From: Dioscorea cayenensis subsp. rotundata | Taxonomy: Eukaryota; Streptophyta; Magnoliopsida; Dioscoreales; Dioscoreaceae | Reading direction: 5' to 3' | Length of the DNA stretch: 64,000 bases | Assembly: GCF_009730915.1 (NCBI RefSeq) | Contig: NC_052475.1 | Span: 27,651,016-27,715,015, forward strand | Shown here: piece after piece, positions 11,455-23,600 of the stretch | Layout: each line of letters starts with the position of its first letter | How positions within the stretch are numbered: the stretch's first letter is position 1 | Notes under the pieces: model-generated | The model's database searches: none | The model's input: the letters and a program-made list of their open reading frames with translations, nothing else | Told to the model about the DNA's origin: nothing | Program-made: the position numbers and the translations under genes

Positions 11455-12963
11455 TCAATTGGCCTTGGTCTTCTTCGTCCTCCCCTGAAATGCAGCGTTT
11501 ATCTTCTTCCAGCTCCTAATGGCAATGAGTGATGGAATAAGAACCCACCAGCCATTTGCTCCAATGTAGTAAGTCCAGTAATAAAATGGGCTTGCTGAGA
11601 AATTGTCTCCCTCCAAAAATGCGGTTATGAAGTATATCAAACACCCATAGAGCTGCCCGAGGCAAATTGCCAGCTGAAGTGTGTGGCTGTATGCTTTCTT
11701 TGATGCTATAGCATATCTGCAATATGTTAATTCACTCATTTATCAAAATTTTAACAAGAAAAGAACCTAACAGAGTTCATATGTTAGCCAGTCAGGGTAG
11801 GTAAAAAACTTTAACTGAACTGGTACAGGCACATCGAACATCATGAACAAACAAAATTTTCAGAGACCTTGAGTTCTGAACTAAAGGTTCAACTAACAGA
11901 TCCTATCAGTGAATAGAATAAATTAGAAACCAAATTCCATGAATACGGTCAGAGCCATTTCATCTTCAGGTCTATAATAAGATCAGATTTACTATAAGGA
12001 TTAGCAATGAAATTGGATTAAGAACTGGATATCCATTTATAACTCATATCAGGAAGAACACCATCTAGAAACAACTCTACTGAGCATGTTCATAGATAAA
12101 GAAAACTAACATATTAAATGTGAAAAACCATCTTCCAGTTGGTGCCCCATTTCATTGTATGTGATAATAAAGGATAAAGCAGGGCACAATGGTACCAGAA
12201 CATCAGAAATGAACATGAAGATGTTATTCACAGGTAAGTTCCCATTCTCTCACAGGATAAAAACAATTGCTACTTCATGTCTCACAGTAATTCAAATCAA
12301 GCATGAAGAGCAATTCATCCACATCACATGGCATGGAAATTTTGAAACTCAATCAAGCTATAGAACTGGAAAAAAATTGTTAAAAAGCTCACATTGCAAG
12401 AAGGCAAGCAGGGCCTTCAATAACAGCAGTGACTGCCTCCACAGTGACAATCGCCGAGTCCCTCCCAGCATACCTGGAATCACCTTTACTATACTCCTTC
12501 CCTATAAATCAATAAAAAAAACAAGCATTACCATTGCTTATCCAATTTCAAAATCTCAAAAAGACTCAAACTTTGATCATCTTCAAGGAAGACTACAACG
12601 TACACACTTCCGCCAAGAAAAATGGAGTCTTTTCCTTGTAGAAATCTGGGGAGAAAGCGAAATAACCCTCAAGGATGATGTGCGTGAGGCCCGTGAACGC
12701 CCACCAGCACATAAGCAGCCGATCAATCAGTAAAATCTTGGAGGCACGCCCTGTGAGGAATTTCATCAAACAGTTAATGGGCGTTCAGCAGGAGAGAATC
12801 AAAGAGAGAAAATGGGTAAACCTGAGAGGATCCAAACGAGGGCGACGACGACGACGGAGACTACGAGGTAGGGGGCAACGATCTCGGACTGAGAGAGGAA
12901 GCAAGGCACGTAGTCATGGAGTTCTAAGTCTTTGGGAACATAGGGATGCTCGAAGCTCGCCAT
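11455..12963 (-). CDS. HYD1: 3-beta-hydroxysteroid delta8-delta7 isomerase (EBP family)
   Basis: Four exons on the minus strand, 12963-12822, 12750-12604, 12501-12393 and 11716-11455, give 219 residues in frame, close to the roughly 220 of plant HYDRA1. The start MASFEHPYVPKDLELHDYVP is the conserved N-terminus. The EBP signature follows: LLMCWWAFTGLTHIILEGYF with the catalytic-type His and Glu, WKEYSKGDSRYAGRD, then TVEAVTAVIEGP with the second acidic residue and Thr. Near the C-terminus are LYGCLIYFITAFLEGDNF and YIGANGWWVLIPS. Four to five membrane segments are visible, with a basic KKTKAN tail suited to ER residence. The enzyme shifts the sterol delta8 double bond to delta7 in phytosterol synthesis in the ER. 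The ATG at 12963 is the first in frame with this conserved N-terminus. Confidence 0.96.
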
Positions 12964-12969
12964 TGCTGG

Positions 12970-13450
12970 TTCTCTGATCTCGCGATCGCCCAAATTTTTG
13001 ACTATAGAGTATAGACGACTAGAATGGTCACACTCTTTTATTTCAGATCCCTTTTTCATTTGTTTATTACTATTTATTATTTTATTATTTTTTAAATTTT
13101 ATATTCTGGGATATCGTTTTCAAATTTCAATTTATGATTCTCAGATACTAGATTTTAATGATCGGATTTTTATTTTAATTAGATGATTAAATCTACCAAG
13201 GAAAAAAAAATAGTATTCTATTAAAAAAATATATTATCTTAAAAACCTTATATTTTGAACTTTAACTTTACCTAATTAAATGATATACTTGGCTGTGTTG
13301 ATTATGCATACGTTAAAATGTTTTATTTTTTATTCATAAAATTCATTACTTGATGTATAAATATATATAGTTGAATTATTTGTTGTATTGACGGAGCATT
13401 GGCAGAGGTTGAGTTTGGAGTATGTAACTTCACACGACTTTCGAGATTAA
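12970..13450. other. HYD1 upstream region and AT-rich spacer
   Basis: Besides the HYD1 promoter (just right of 12963, on the minus strand), this stretch is AT-rich and has no coding or structural signal that I can support. A 60-codon plus-strand ORF at 12998-13186 is low-complexity. Confidence 0.5.
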
Positions 13451-13770
13451 GATTTTGTTTGGATTGGCTTATTAAAAAAATATTTTTTTTTAATTTAGTA
13501 TAAATGCTTCTGAAAAAAAGTACTTCTAGCATTTTTTTTGTATTTTCTGTTTGGATTAGCTTTTATGTAAAAGTATAAGCTGTAAAAATAAGCTAAAAAA
13601 ACAACTTTTTTTTTCATAAGCCAGCTTTTTTAAAAAAGTCGTTTTTCAGTTTTTTTTACGACTTCTGTTTTTTCAGAAAAGCCAATATAAACAATATTTT
13701 TGGAACCCAGAAGTGTTTAACTTATAAAAAATCATTTCTGGGTTTTTCAAAAGCCAATCCAAACAAGGCC
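13451..13770. mobile_element. Tourist-like (PIF/Harbinger) MITE
   Basis: A 320-bp element flanked by TAA on both sides (13448-13450 and 13771-13773), the 3-bp duplication typical of PIF/Harbinger. The terminal inverted repeats share TTGTTTGGATTGGCTT: the left end reads GATTTTGTTTGGATTGG and the right end, reverse-complemented, GGCCTTGTTTGGATTGG. The interior is AT-rich and self-complementary and encodes nothing. It lies in the spacer between HYD1 and the C2-domain gene. Confidence 0.75.
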
Positions 13771-13773
13771 TAA

Positions 13774-14209
13774 AAAGAAAAACTTTATTTTCTTAATTGG
13801 TTATAACCATTAGTATTTTTTTAATTTAATTTTTTTGGCAAACAATTCTCTTTTATTGAGCTATACATAAAATCTTTGTTCTATGAAATATCAAATAATA
13901 AATTTTAAACATTTATATAAAAACATTTCATTTATTTATTTATCTAGAGGTGTTATGCGGATGAAATAATTTTTTTTAGAAAATACATTCAAACAAAATC
14001 ACTAATTTTATGGGAGTTGAAATTTTAGTACTTCTCGATTGAAGCACTCTAGACTCTATAGACGCATGGTGGAGATATTTTTAAAAAATATAAATTGAAT
14101 CATGAATAAAAAAATTAGGTAAATATACAAAATAAAAAATTAGCACATATTAGAACGCATGATCTTTATGATAATTTATTTAAAAAAACAAAATTATATA
14201 TATATAAAC
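13774..14209. other. AT-rich spacer
   Basis: This 430-bp stretch is AT-rich with no ORF or repeat structure worth naming. It separates the MITE from the more GC-rich promoter of the C2-domain gene. Confidence 0.5.
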
Positions 14210-14236
14210 CGAACCCGAGTCCTCTACACAAGAAGT
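14210..14236 (+). repeat. 27-bp direct repeat, copy 1
   Basis: A 27-bp sequence starting CGAACCCGAGTCCTC is repeated exactly at 14313-14339, 103 bp downstream. Both copies lie upstream of the C2-domain gene, between 120 and 250 bp before its ATG. Confidence 0.85.
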
Positions 14237-14312
14237 CTACTTTCCTTCACTCGACTTGGAACTATTTTCTTGATTGGAGTCAACCCGGTTCGAGCGTGAC
14301 GTGGGTCACACA

Positions 14313-14339
14313 CGAACCCGAGTCCTCTACACAAGAAGT
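14313..14339 (+). repeat. 27-bp direct repeat, copy 2
   Basis: Second exact copy of the repeat at 14210-14236. It lies just upstream of the ABRE/G-box at 14358-14367, inside the proximal promoter of the C2-domain gene. Confidence 0.85.
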
Positions 14340-14357
14340 TGACCCGCAAGTTCGTAT

Positions 14358-14367
14358 GACACGTGGC
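14358..14367 (+). promoter_or_regulatory. ABRE/G-box in the C2-gene promoter
   Basis: GACACGTGGC contains the CACGTGGC core bound by ABF/AREB-type bZIP factors. A second ACGT element (GTGACGTGGG) lies at about 14296-14305. A TATA-like CATAAATATC sits near 14412-14421, roughly 40 bases before the ATG at 14461. Two ACGT cores close together fit ABA or stress control, which suits an SRC2-type gene. Confidence 0.6.
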
Positions 14368-14460
14368 CCAATAAGAAACGCCAGCCTGTCATGCTTTACG
14401 CTTAAGCAAGCCCATAAATATCAAGAGAGGAACGATCTCAAGCTTTGCTCTCCTTCTCCG

Positions 14461-15216
14461 ATGGCTTCCCGACGAACTCTCAAGCTCAAGTCCATCTCCT
14501 GCAAAGGCCTCAAGTTCTTCAATCTCTTCCAGAAACCCTCGATCTGCGCCACCGTCTCCCTTGCCAATCCCCGTGATCGCAAACCGATTCAACGCCACGA
14601 GACGCCGGTGGACCGTGACGGTGGCGAGAATCCCGAGTGGGATCTCCCGATCCGGTTCACCCTTGAGCCTGATCGTCAGTTGGATCTCATCCTCCGCTTT
14701 GATCTTATCCATAAAGGTGGTCTTCTCCTCGGAGATAGGATCGTCGGAGAGGTCACCGTCCTCGTTGCCGATCTCGAGGCAGAGGCCATCCCCGGCGTCG
14801 TTCGCCACGTCAGCTACCAGGTGAAGTCCCCGGAGGGTAAGCCCAACGGAGTTCTTACCCTTGCTTATAAGATCCGTGACCCCAAGGCCGTGATTTCGGT
14901 TTCGGCGCCGATGTCTTTTGGATATCATTACCCTTCCCCTTCGGAGCCGCCGCCGCCGCCGCCGCCGCCGTTGATGTCTTCCGGGAATTATTACCCTTCT
15001 CTGGAGGTGCCAGCGCTAGCGCCACTACTGCCGATGGCTTCCAGTTCTTATTACCCTCCCCCGGCAGCGGTGGATCCTGGCTATATCCACTGGCCGGATC
15101 CAGCAGTGTACTACCCGCCGTACCCACCGGAACACGTGGGCTATTATCCGCCACCGGTACAGGGTGGTCACCGGACGGAGTTCTCTTGGGGACGGGGTTT
15201 GACTGGGTATAATTGA
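14461..15216 (+). CDS. SRC2-like C2-domain protein
   Basis: A single exon of 251 residues. The frame stays open upstream to 14296, but I chose the ATG at 14461 because MASRRTLKLKSISCKGLK is the usual start of an SRC2-type C2 domain and a TATA-like box lies about 40 bases before it. The C2 domain covers about residues 1-140 (SICATVSLANP, NPEWDLPIRF, LILRFDL, LLLGDRIVGEVTV, VSYQVKSPEGKPNGVLTLAYK). The rest is Pro/Tyr-rich, with a Pro8 run from a CCG microsatellite and repeated YYPP motifs, as in SRC2 (soybean gene regulated by cold) and related plant proteins. These are thought to bind membranes or phospholipids in stress responses. The promoter has ACGT elements and a 27-bp duplication. The exact orthologue is uncertain. 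Confidence 0.88.
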   Translation: MASRRTLKLKSISCKGLKFFNLFQKPSICATVSLANPRDRKPIQRHETPVDRDGGENPEWDLPIRFTLEPDRQLDLILRFDLIHKGGLLLGDRIVGEVTVLVADLEAEAIPGVVRHVSYQVKSPEGKPNGVLTLAYKIRDPKAVISVSAPMSFGYHYPSPSEPPPPPPPPLMSSGNYYPSLEVPALAPLLPMASSSYYPPPAAVDPGYIHWPDPAVYYPPYPPEHVGYYPPPVQGGHRTEFSWGRGLTGYN

Positions 15217-15770
15217 AAAAGAGTTTGTTTGGGGTGTTAATTGTGTAAATTCAAAGTTTGCTTGATTTTTTGGTTGGAGATGGTGGTAGTGGTGAAGGTG
15301 TTATTTAGACCCCAAATAAAAGCTTTGTGTATTGCGTGATAATTTTGATGTCTTGCTTGTGATTTGCGTTTGCATTGAGAATTTGAGAGTGTGAAGGAAC
15401 AATTTTGAAGCTCACACGTTCAAAAAGACTCCTTGTTTTATTCAAATGTTTGTGGATGTAAAATAAAATAGTTATGAAAGGTGACATTTGTGAAGTATGC
15501 AAACGGCATATGGTCCAACGCCTTTTTATAATGGTGCTAATGTTAGTATTAAGTATGAACTTTAGCTTATAACAATGTTTTCAAATCTCATAAAAATATT
15601 AATTTTTTAATATTATAAAAAAAATATATGATACTTAAATCTATAATTTAAATTTTTAAAGTTAAAATGGATAAATTAATTAGTACCCTTAAACAGAATT
15701 TTTATTGATAAATCTTGTTAGGGAAACTTTTTTTAAGTTTATCAGCTAAAAAATTTGAAAATAGAAAACT
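15217..15770. other. 3' UTR and spacer
   Basis: Downstream of the C2 gene. AT-rich DNA with no gene that I can support before the tRNA. Confidence 0.5.
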
Positions 15771-15842
15771 TGAACCCGACGTGAATCGAACACGCAACCT
15801 TCTGATCTGGAGTCAGACGCGCTACCATTGCGCCACGGATCC
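15771..15842 (-). tRNA. tRNA-Trp (CCA anticodon)
   Basis: The minus strand folds into a full cloverleaf. The acceptor stem GGATCCG pairs with CGGGTTC (one G-U). The D arm contains GCGCAATGGTAGCGC. The anticodon arm TCTGA-CTCCAGA-TCAGA has CCA in the loop. The T arm reads GCGTG-TTCGATT-CACGT. Box B (GTTCGATTC) is intact and the discriminator base is A. There is no intron and no encoded CCA end. This is a nuclear Pol III gene that stands alone here. Confidence 0.95.
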
Positions 15843-16534
15843 ATTTATAACTAGACATATAATAATATAATAATATTATATTTTATTATTTTTCCGAAAC
15901 TTTCATTCCCACTATAAAAAAACTTTAAATCCACTCAATTGGTGTTTGTTCATTCAAGCGATAGGCAAGTGATGAAATCTAAACATATTCTCAGTTGGTA
16001 TTAATCACGCTACAAAATCTCAATCCCACTCCAAATAAATAAATAAATTGTTCACATCTCAATCCCACACTAAACAAATGCAAATTAAAAAAAAAAAAAG
16101 AAAAAAGAAAAATTGCAGCCTGATGAAATCTTCTCTTACAAAAGCAGCCCCATAATGAATTTGAGGTCGAACAATAGCCAAAACTGACTCACTCAATAAA
16201 GGCGTCATTATTTACATCCAAAACATCTCATGTGATCATACTATTCCCCTGTCATCTACTGCGTCGACATCACAAACAAGAACCAATTCACCAGAGATAT
16301 TAGTTGCATTCACGGTAAAACTCCTGAGAAGCATGCATGAATTTCTAAAGCAATTCTTCTTATTGTCTTTTCCAAAGCAACTCAAATGATGCTTCAATGC
16401 AAGGTTCATTTCACTATTTTCAGACAAAACAGCTTCCTCAATTTCTAGTTATCAACAAACTCAACACAATAAGAGCACCATCACAACTTAGGAAAGGATG
16501 CACACAATTTAAAGAACTTCACATGTCGAAGATT
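15843..16534. other. Spacer between tRNA-Trp and the coiled-coil gene
   Basis: AT-rich DNA that should include the 3' UTR of the minus-strand gene ending at 16535. I see no other feature. Confidence 0.5.
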
Positions 16535-18870
16535 CTAAGACTTAAAAGAGTTACTGCATTCATCTCTTATTGATTTCACCAACTCAAAGTGCATTGACCC
16601 TTTGGCACCAACTTCATCATCCATATCTTGCAAATCCTGTGGTTTGCTCCATTGCCATTTTGGACTCTCCATATTGACATTCAGCTCTAGACTCTTCTTC
16701 CTGCATTGCCTTCCTTGATGCAATTGACAACCCAAGTTAAGATACCATCTTTCTGGCATCACTCCATCTGGAGAAAAGCTTCTCCTTGATGTTTTTTCCA
16801 AGTTACCAACTAAACCTTTTTTCGAAGCATCATTGGCAGTGTCAGTAGCATGACTCCATCTATAACTCTTGTTAACGCTGTCCATATTGAGTTCGATTGA
16901 ATGAAAATCACCGTCTGTTGAGTTTATATCATTCTTCTCATCTTCATCATGCTCTTGTCGGTATTGAAGTTTCCCAGCCACTCTTTCATCAGTCTTTAAA
17001 TCAGTAGCCATGCGATCTTTGGTCATTTTATCATGCAAAAATGCTTCCAACTCATTCCTCAGTTGATCAACAGCTGCATTTTTTTCTTCAAATTGAAACT
17101 TGGCTTCTGAAAGTTTCATTTGAATTCTTTCTTCACGCCACCCATCAGCAAGCTGAAGCATCTCCCTCTCCTTCTCTAGTTCTTCTAGTAACTTGGCAGA
17201 CTCCAGCTTCATCTCCTCTACCTCAGCCTTGTCCTGACCAATTCCCCTGACTAAATCACTGCAGAATTGTTCAATCAACTCTCTTGTTCTTCTTTCATTA
17301 TCTAGTTCTTTGATTGCTTTCAATAATGTTGATTTTGTTTTTGCTAGTTCCATACCAAGCTTGTTATTAAGCTTCTCCGATTTTCTCCTTTGTCTCTTTT
17401 CAGACTCGAATTTCTCAGTTATCGAGTTGAGAACAGCACGGATCATTTCCTGCTCCTTGCTCTTCCAAGCTGACTTCTCAGCCATGTAGGACTTCTTAAG
17501 GTGCGCGATTTCATCACAGCTCAGCTTCTGTTCTTCAATTAGTTGATCAACCAGTATCTGCACCCGATCAAGTTCATGTCGAAGAGCTGAAACCAAAGGA
17601 ATGCTTGATGAATGCTGCTCTTCACGCGTGCATATGTGGTTCAGTGTTCTCAAGAGTTCTTTGCATGAAGTGAAACCACTGGTAAGATCCTTCAAAAGTT
17701 TCTTGTTTCTTCCAATTCTACTCCTTAAAGTGAAGCCTTGAGTACATGTTTTAATCTGCAATTGATGAGGAAATATGGATATCACGAAAACATAATAACA
17801 ATAATAATAATCAGGGAAGTATCCCAGGAGAAAAGTCTGACATGCTTGAGAACAATGAGCTTATGTACATTGATTTGAATGAAAAAGCAGAGAGGGGATG
17901 ATACAATAAACATGGGAAATAGTAGTTCAAGAGAAGTTGCCAGAAATCAGATTCTAGGAGAAATAGAAACTTTGATCGTTGTTTTGCTACACAAGCAGTT
18001 GATCTAAGTGCAAAGATATGAAAGCTAATGGTGAAAATTGGTGTGCTTTCAGCTGCAAATTGGTGAAATTAGTGGATTTTTCTTCCCTTCCAACTATAAA
18101 TCAAGATTTTCAGCAATGATAAACTTTCATGAGGATTTGTCTACTTAAAACCAGGTGCACAATGACCACAAGAATAACTTCTAGAACAACAGAAGAGAAG
18201 ACTACATATAGTTCATGCTTGCCCACCTCCTTTTCAGCAACATCAGTTACAAAATCTGAAGCTCTTGAATTGCGATGATTATGTTGAGAACTCCATGGAA
18301 CTACCAGCATCATTTTCCTAAGACTACGGGATCTTGATCGACCTGAAATCTACAATATCACCAACAAAATGAAAATGACAAAGCCAACATAGACATTGAT
18401 ACATTAATGAAATTCATATTGAATATGCATCCAATACTCACAACAGAGACAGGGCTATGTGATGGATCAGATAAATGAGGTGGGAGATAATCCGGCAGGA
18501 CAGACTTCACTATCCTACCTCTCCCTTTGATCTCCTTCTTACTTATCTTTCCCGGTATATCAACAATCCTATGTGATGAAGGGATCTTGTTTGTCTCCCA
18601 CAAAGCGCTGGCAAGCTTCCGAGCAGACACTGAGCCTTGTTGCGCTCCTATACCAACAATGTTCAATGGTTGGTTTGGAGATGACTCAAAGAAGCTCGCC
18701 TTTTTTGAAGAAGGTGGTGATCCTACATTCCTCCTGGGGATCAATATTGCCTTCTTAAATTTATAGTTTTGCAACACTGAAGACGCTGAAGATGATGAAG
18801 AGCATCCCCTCTTACGGATCTTGCAAGCTCCATCAATGAATACGTCAGAGCTTTTGTTGTGCCTTGGCAT
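16535..18870 (-). CDS. Coiled-coil protein, USO1-like / BRANCHLESS TRICHOME-related
   Basis: Three exons, 18870-18442, 18349-18227 and 17755-16535, give 590 residues with both junctions in frame. The start is the ATG of MPRHNKSSDVF; an upstream in-frame codon at 18882 is GTG and is not used. The N-terminal third is basic and Ser-rich, with the family-typical ILIPRRNVGSPP, SARKLASALWE and LSDPSHSPVS. A basic GRSRSRSLRK stretch lies in exon 2. A long coiled coil runs from roughly residue 220 to 430 (for example ALRHELDRVQILVDQLIEE and KLLEELEKEREMLQ). The C-terminus is disordered. Plant members are linked to the cytoskeleton or trichome branching and are often annotated as intracellular transport USO1-like, but their biochemical role is poorly defined. 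The family call rests on motif memory. Confidence 0.82.
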
Positions 18871-19559
18871 TGTGATTTCCACTTTGTGAACACTCTAGCA
18901 AGAAGAAAAGACAAGATTTTTGGTAAATTGATAGATTTCTAAAGTTCATGATCTCTAAATAGAACTAGAATTAACAAGGAGGAAGCACTAGCAAGATGAT
19001 GCATTCTTTAATGGAAAAACAAAAAGGGAAAAAAGAAACTCTAGCTCTGAGACATAGTAGAGGAATCCAAGGAAGAAAAAGCACAAACCAGCCGATAGGG
19101 TTGCTCCAAGAGACCCAAAGATGGAAACTTTTCGTGAAATTCCTCTCCCAAATACTCAAATGATTGTGAGTCCAATCATCTGATTCAGGAAAACAAACTC
19201 TAAACCTCAAAAATTCAACTTTTCACAGGATTCCAGCATAGCAGGGAAAAATATAGAAAAGAAAAACAGAAGATGATCAAAGGATGCTCATAAGAGACCA
19301 ACAAAGAGAACACCACCAGGGGGTCCAACCATCTCTGAATAGCAAAAAGCTTGGAATAAGAACCGAAACCCCGGAAACTCAGCAGAAGACATTGAAGATA
19401 AAAACAATACGAAGACGTATAAAAATCAAAACTTTAAGAAAAGGAGTTCCTGGTTTCCATTGAAAAGACATCAAAAACTCGGATACCAAGGTCCATCTCG
19501 GGACACCATCAATCAAAAAAAGGAGTAGGAAACCAAGCCTTCATCCGAGATCGCCATTA

Positions 19560-20655
19560 GCTCGTCCATCACTATATATATATATATAATCTTGGGGAAT
19601 CTCGCGGGCATGAAAGCGGAGAGCGAGCGAGAGGGATGATGGCGAGCATGTCTCTCTCTTTTGAATTCTGGCAGTGGGACCCGGCCTAGACCGAATGAGT
19701 GGCTCAATTGAACCGGTTCTCAAGCCCCGTTTTGGTCTAGGCCTTATATTAGTTTTTTATTATTTGTTATTTATAAGTGAAGTTAAACAGTAAACTATAT
19801 AGCTTTGTTTTATTTTAAATCTATTTCTCCATTGTAAATATTTAATAATTGGATTGATTCAAGGTTCATATTCAATGCACCAAAGAAAAGATATCTCCAT
19901 GACCAATACCCATCAGGACTGAAAGAGGAATCTGGCGCATGCACAAGTCCAGCAAGATCAATTTGGACAAGCATGGAAGGATCTGTTCTTTTCATATGTT
20001 AATTGAAAATTAAATAGGAAAAATCACACCTACCAAATAAAACACAATTCGTCAGAAAGAAATTGCTGCTTGAACAAGGCCAAAATATCAATTATAGGTT
20101 CTTATTTGGTTTATTGAAGAGGGAGAGAGTATCCAGTATTATGGAGCTTAATTAAGAAAAAAGAGCCTGGAAATCAAACAGAAATGGGAAACAAGATCGG
20201 GCAATATATCAAAAATGTGATATGTTTCCTGTTTAAAACGGGCCATGCGCTAATTATTGGCTGGATAATGTGGGTGTGATACACTGTTTGTATAGCCGTA
20301 ATTAATTCATAAGAAAACAAATAAAAACCGGACAGATCAAGACTGAGTCACAGCCTCTCTTTATATGGCTATAAATAAAGAGACAAGCATAACATCAATT
20401 GGTCACAAACAATAAATTACTGAAATCACAACTCCAGTTGCTAGCACGCGTGAAAGTGGCCTTGTTAAGTTCAATATTAAGGCAGGACAAAAACAATTTC
20501 TATTTTCAGGCTGCTAAAATGTCAACAGATAAAAAGATATGATGAAAAAGGTTTCTGGAGATGGATGGTTCACGGCCAGGCAAAATAAAAAACTCTCAAA
20601 ATCCTTGGAAATAAGAATACAGACCAGACTCAAAAACTATCAACCCTTGTCTACA
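19560..20655. other. Upstream region of the coiled-coil gene and calnexin 3' flank
   Basis: Around 19571-19590 there is a (TA)n run, and at 19610-19640 a GA/CT-rich stretch that probably belongs to the leader of the minus-strand coiled-coil gene. Between 19700 and 20655 I find no gene; the right end should be the calnexin 3' UTR. Confidence 0.45.
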
Positions 20656-23600
20656 CTATGTCTCACGCCGGGGCCTCCGGGGGCGTGCTGCCGCTCCATC
20701 TTCCTTCTCTTCTTTCTCGGTTTCTTCCTTTCCTTCACTGCTCTCTGGAGCATCTACCGTCTTGGTTTCAGAAGGCGGGTTAGCAGGTGCCTGCAGGTAA
20801 AGTTACACACCAAGCTGTAAAATACAATTGCTTTCGAGCTGAATGACTACGTGAGATCTGGGCATAGCATTGTACAACTCACCACTGCCCGTTTCCCCCC
20901 GAAGAGAATCTTGAAGATGATTGTCAAGAACACCACCACAATGGATACCAGGATTCCGATGGTCAGGTTTGGCTGTTTTTCTCCTTTCTCAAGGACATCC
21001 TGTGAAATGCAGGGTTGAGAAGTGAGGATGGAAAGAAAGGGCAATTTTTTAAAAGGGTTGCTTCTAGTGAAAGATGTAAATTATGAACAAATAATTCTTG
21101 CCGTTCCTTAGAAAAGAAGAAAAATTTAGCAGGCTTGAAAGCACAAGGAAAGTTCTATTAAGGGAACAAGGATGCAGCTATATAAGCAGGCATGTTTGAA
21201 CTAATACTCACAATGATCTTGATCTTGTATGCTTCCAAGAAAGGAATGTTGGCAACTTTGTAAAGAACATCAAATACCTTCTTCTGCAATCAACAATACA
21301 ATGTTAAGGTCAAGATTTCCACTATTTGCAAGTAGATATAGTTAGCTAGCTTTAACGGATAAAATAATTACAAGAAGGCATTACCTGAAAGCTTGAAAGT
21401 CCATCTGAACCAGAAGCTGCATCATCAGCCTTCTGCTTTTCCTTTTCACTGGTGTATTTTGGCTTCCACTTTTCATCCCTGTAAGACTCAGCCTTCTTCT
21501 CATCACTAGCTATCAAAATATTGTCAAACAAAATGCCATCCTGCATGGTCCAGATCTCAATGCCAATAGCAGCGATAGGCTCAAAATCAGGTTTGTCAAG
21601 TTCAAAATAGTCAGGGTTAGGTATCTGCTGTGGTTTCCAGATGCCTTTGTAGCTTGGGTTGTCAATCATAGGTGCATACCACTTCCCCTTGTAGGCCGGA
21701 TTCCTCTTTGTTGGCCTCTTCCACTCACCACAGCCAGGTGCTTCCTCACACTTAGGGTTGTCAATTTTAGGAGCCTCCCATTCCCCATCCTCGTCATCAT
21801 CCCAATCTTCCGGTTTTGTGGCTTCAGGATCATCAATATCCTCAGGCTCATCATCCAACCATCCCTCAGGTTTGACAGCATCCTCATCTTCAATTTCCAT
21901 GGGAGCATCTTCATCCCAATCCTCAGGCTTCACTGCATCAGGGTCAGGAATTTTAGCTCTCTCATCCCAATCCTCAGGCTTCTTATCATCTGGATCAGGA
22001 ATGGTTTCCGGTGGGATAAGTGCTGGCTCAAAGTCATCAGCTGACAAGAAGTTTGCTTTCTTCTTCTCCTCCCCATCAATCAAAATTTGCAACTCATTGT
22101 TAGGTTTCAAAATAGCTGTGTAGACATGAGTCAGCTTGTCAGATGGGACAGATGGTGGATACTTAAGATGATGCTCAACAAATTTCCCAGTCTTTGGATT
22201 CTTGTGATTGAGGATGAAATGAACCTTGTTCGTGGACCCACATTTATCAGGACCAAACATGATCGAGTAGGGGGACTCATTATCAAACTCCTTAGGTACC
22301 CATCCAGCATCCTGAGGTCGGAGATACTTAATGTATGCCCCTCCACATTCAAGACCATTCTGGAGTCGTGTTTCAAACTGTAGAACAATGGTTCCATCCT
22401 TAAGCTTTACTGGCTCATCTAATTCTTTTACAATAGCGTACTTCCTGGCCTTATCACTCACAAGAAGGCCATAATCTTCATGCCCCTCGCTCTTAGAGTG
22501 CTTCCAGATACCTAAACAAAATGGTCAGGCAGTATTTGTGTCAAAAATAGATAACAGAGATTATCAGCCTAAGCAATAATTATGCACATAGAAACACACA
22601 CACACAAACACACAAAGACACAATTAGCTGACGCCTTAATCAACCTCAGAGCATGTTTGCAAGAATCCTGAAATGAGACTGGTAGAGAATTTTGACAATT
22701 TCACTGGGTTTTTTTTTGGAAAAAAAAAATCAAAATGTAGCAGTGTCCCTTTTAGATATAGGAATAGCAGTTTGGTTCTTCACATCATGAAAATGGAAAC
22801 TACAATTGTAATTTAAAAAATATATATACAGCATCTTCACATGATGTAAACCAAAGGAAGGAGACGAGTCAAGAATCCAATTCGGTGCTCCAATACAAAC
22901 TTAAGGAAATCAACCAGGGACAAGTTTGTGTTCATCCTATCTTTTCATATGAAATCCAATGTAACCAAACTAATAGAATTTCATGTCTGATTTTTGTTTT
23001 CTAAATTAGAAAAGGGCCCATGCAACCAAATAACTTGCATTTAAAACTTTGATGGAAACAATCACATGGTGGAAGGTAAATGCATAATTTGTCAAAAAAA
23101 ATTGTAAAAAAAAAGCAAGAAAGTGAGATGAAAATATGATTTAAGATATAGTTTCAGTACCCAACTGGGTATACGCTGTTCCATGATGTAATGAAATCCA
23201 TCTAATTTCAACAGTGAATGAGTACTCAATCCTATAATAAATCCTTTGGGAACCATAATCGACACAATGATGCATAGAAAGATTTCTTAGCACCAACCAA
23301 AAAACTTTGTTCCAAACCAGTAGAGCAAAAAATCATCAAACAATCTGTATAGTAACAACACTGATAAATGGAACAGTTATTAAGAGAAAGCATAGTCTGC
23401 AAGTGCATGCACGTTACAAAAATCACTAAAATTCAGACATGTAACTTCATCTTTCTAATAATATTCAAGATATGGGAGAACCAAACAGGCCGAATTATCA
23501 TTTCTATGGAACTTCAGATTATTTCATGGACGAACATTACTTTGCATTCAAAAATAACTTCAAGCAAATCAAACAATATGACCACCAGAACAACAACAAA

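Noticed and set aside
12155-12733. 192-codon plus-strand ORF
   Set aside because: Antisense to HYD1 exons 2 and 3 and their introns; HYD1 is firmly identified on the other strand.
14389-14928. 179-codon minus-strand ORF
   Set aside because: A shadow of the GC-rich C2-domain gene.
18871-18882. Upstream in-frame start for the coiled-coil protein
   Set aside because: The codon is GTG; the first ATG is at 18870.
19810-19995. 61-codon minus-strand ORF with YWSWRYLFFGALN
   Set aside because: Reads somewhat like protein but matches no family I know and has no splice or promoter context.
21758-22123. Ser-rich plus-strand ORF
   Set aside because: Antisense of the acidic calnexin P-domain repeats.
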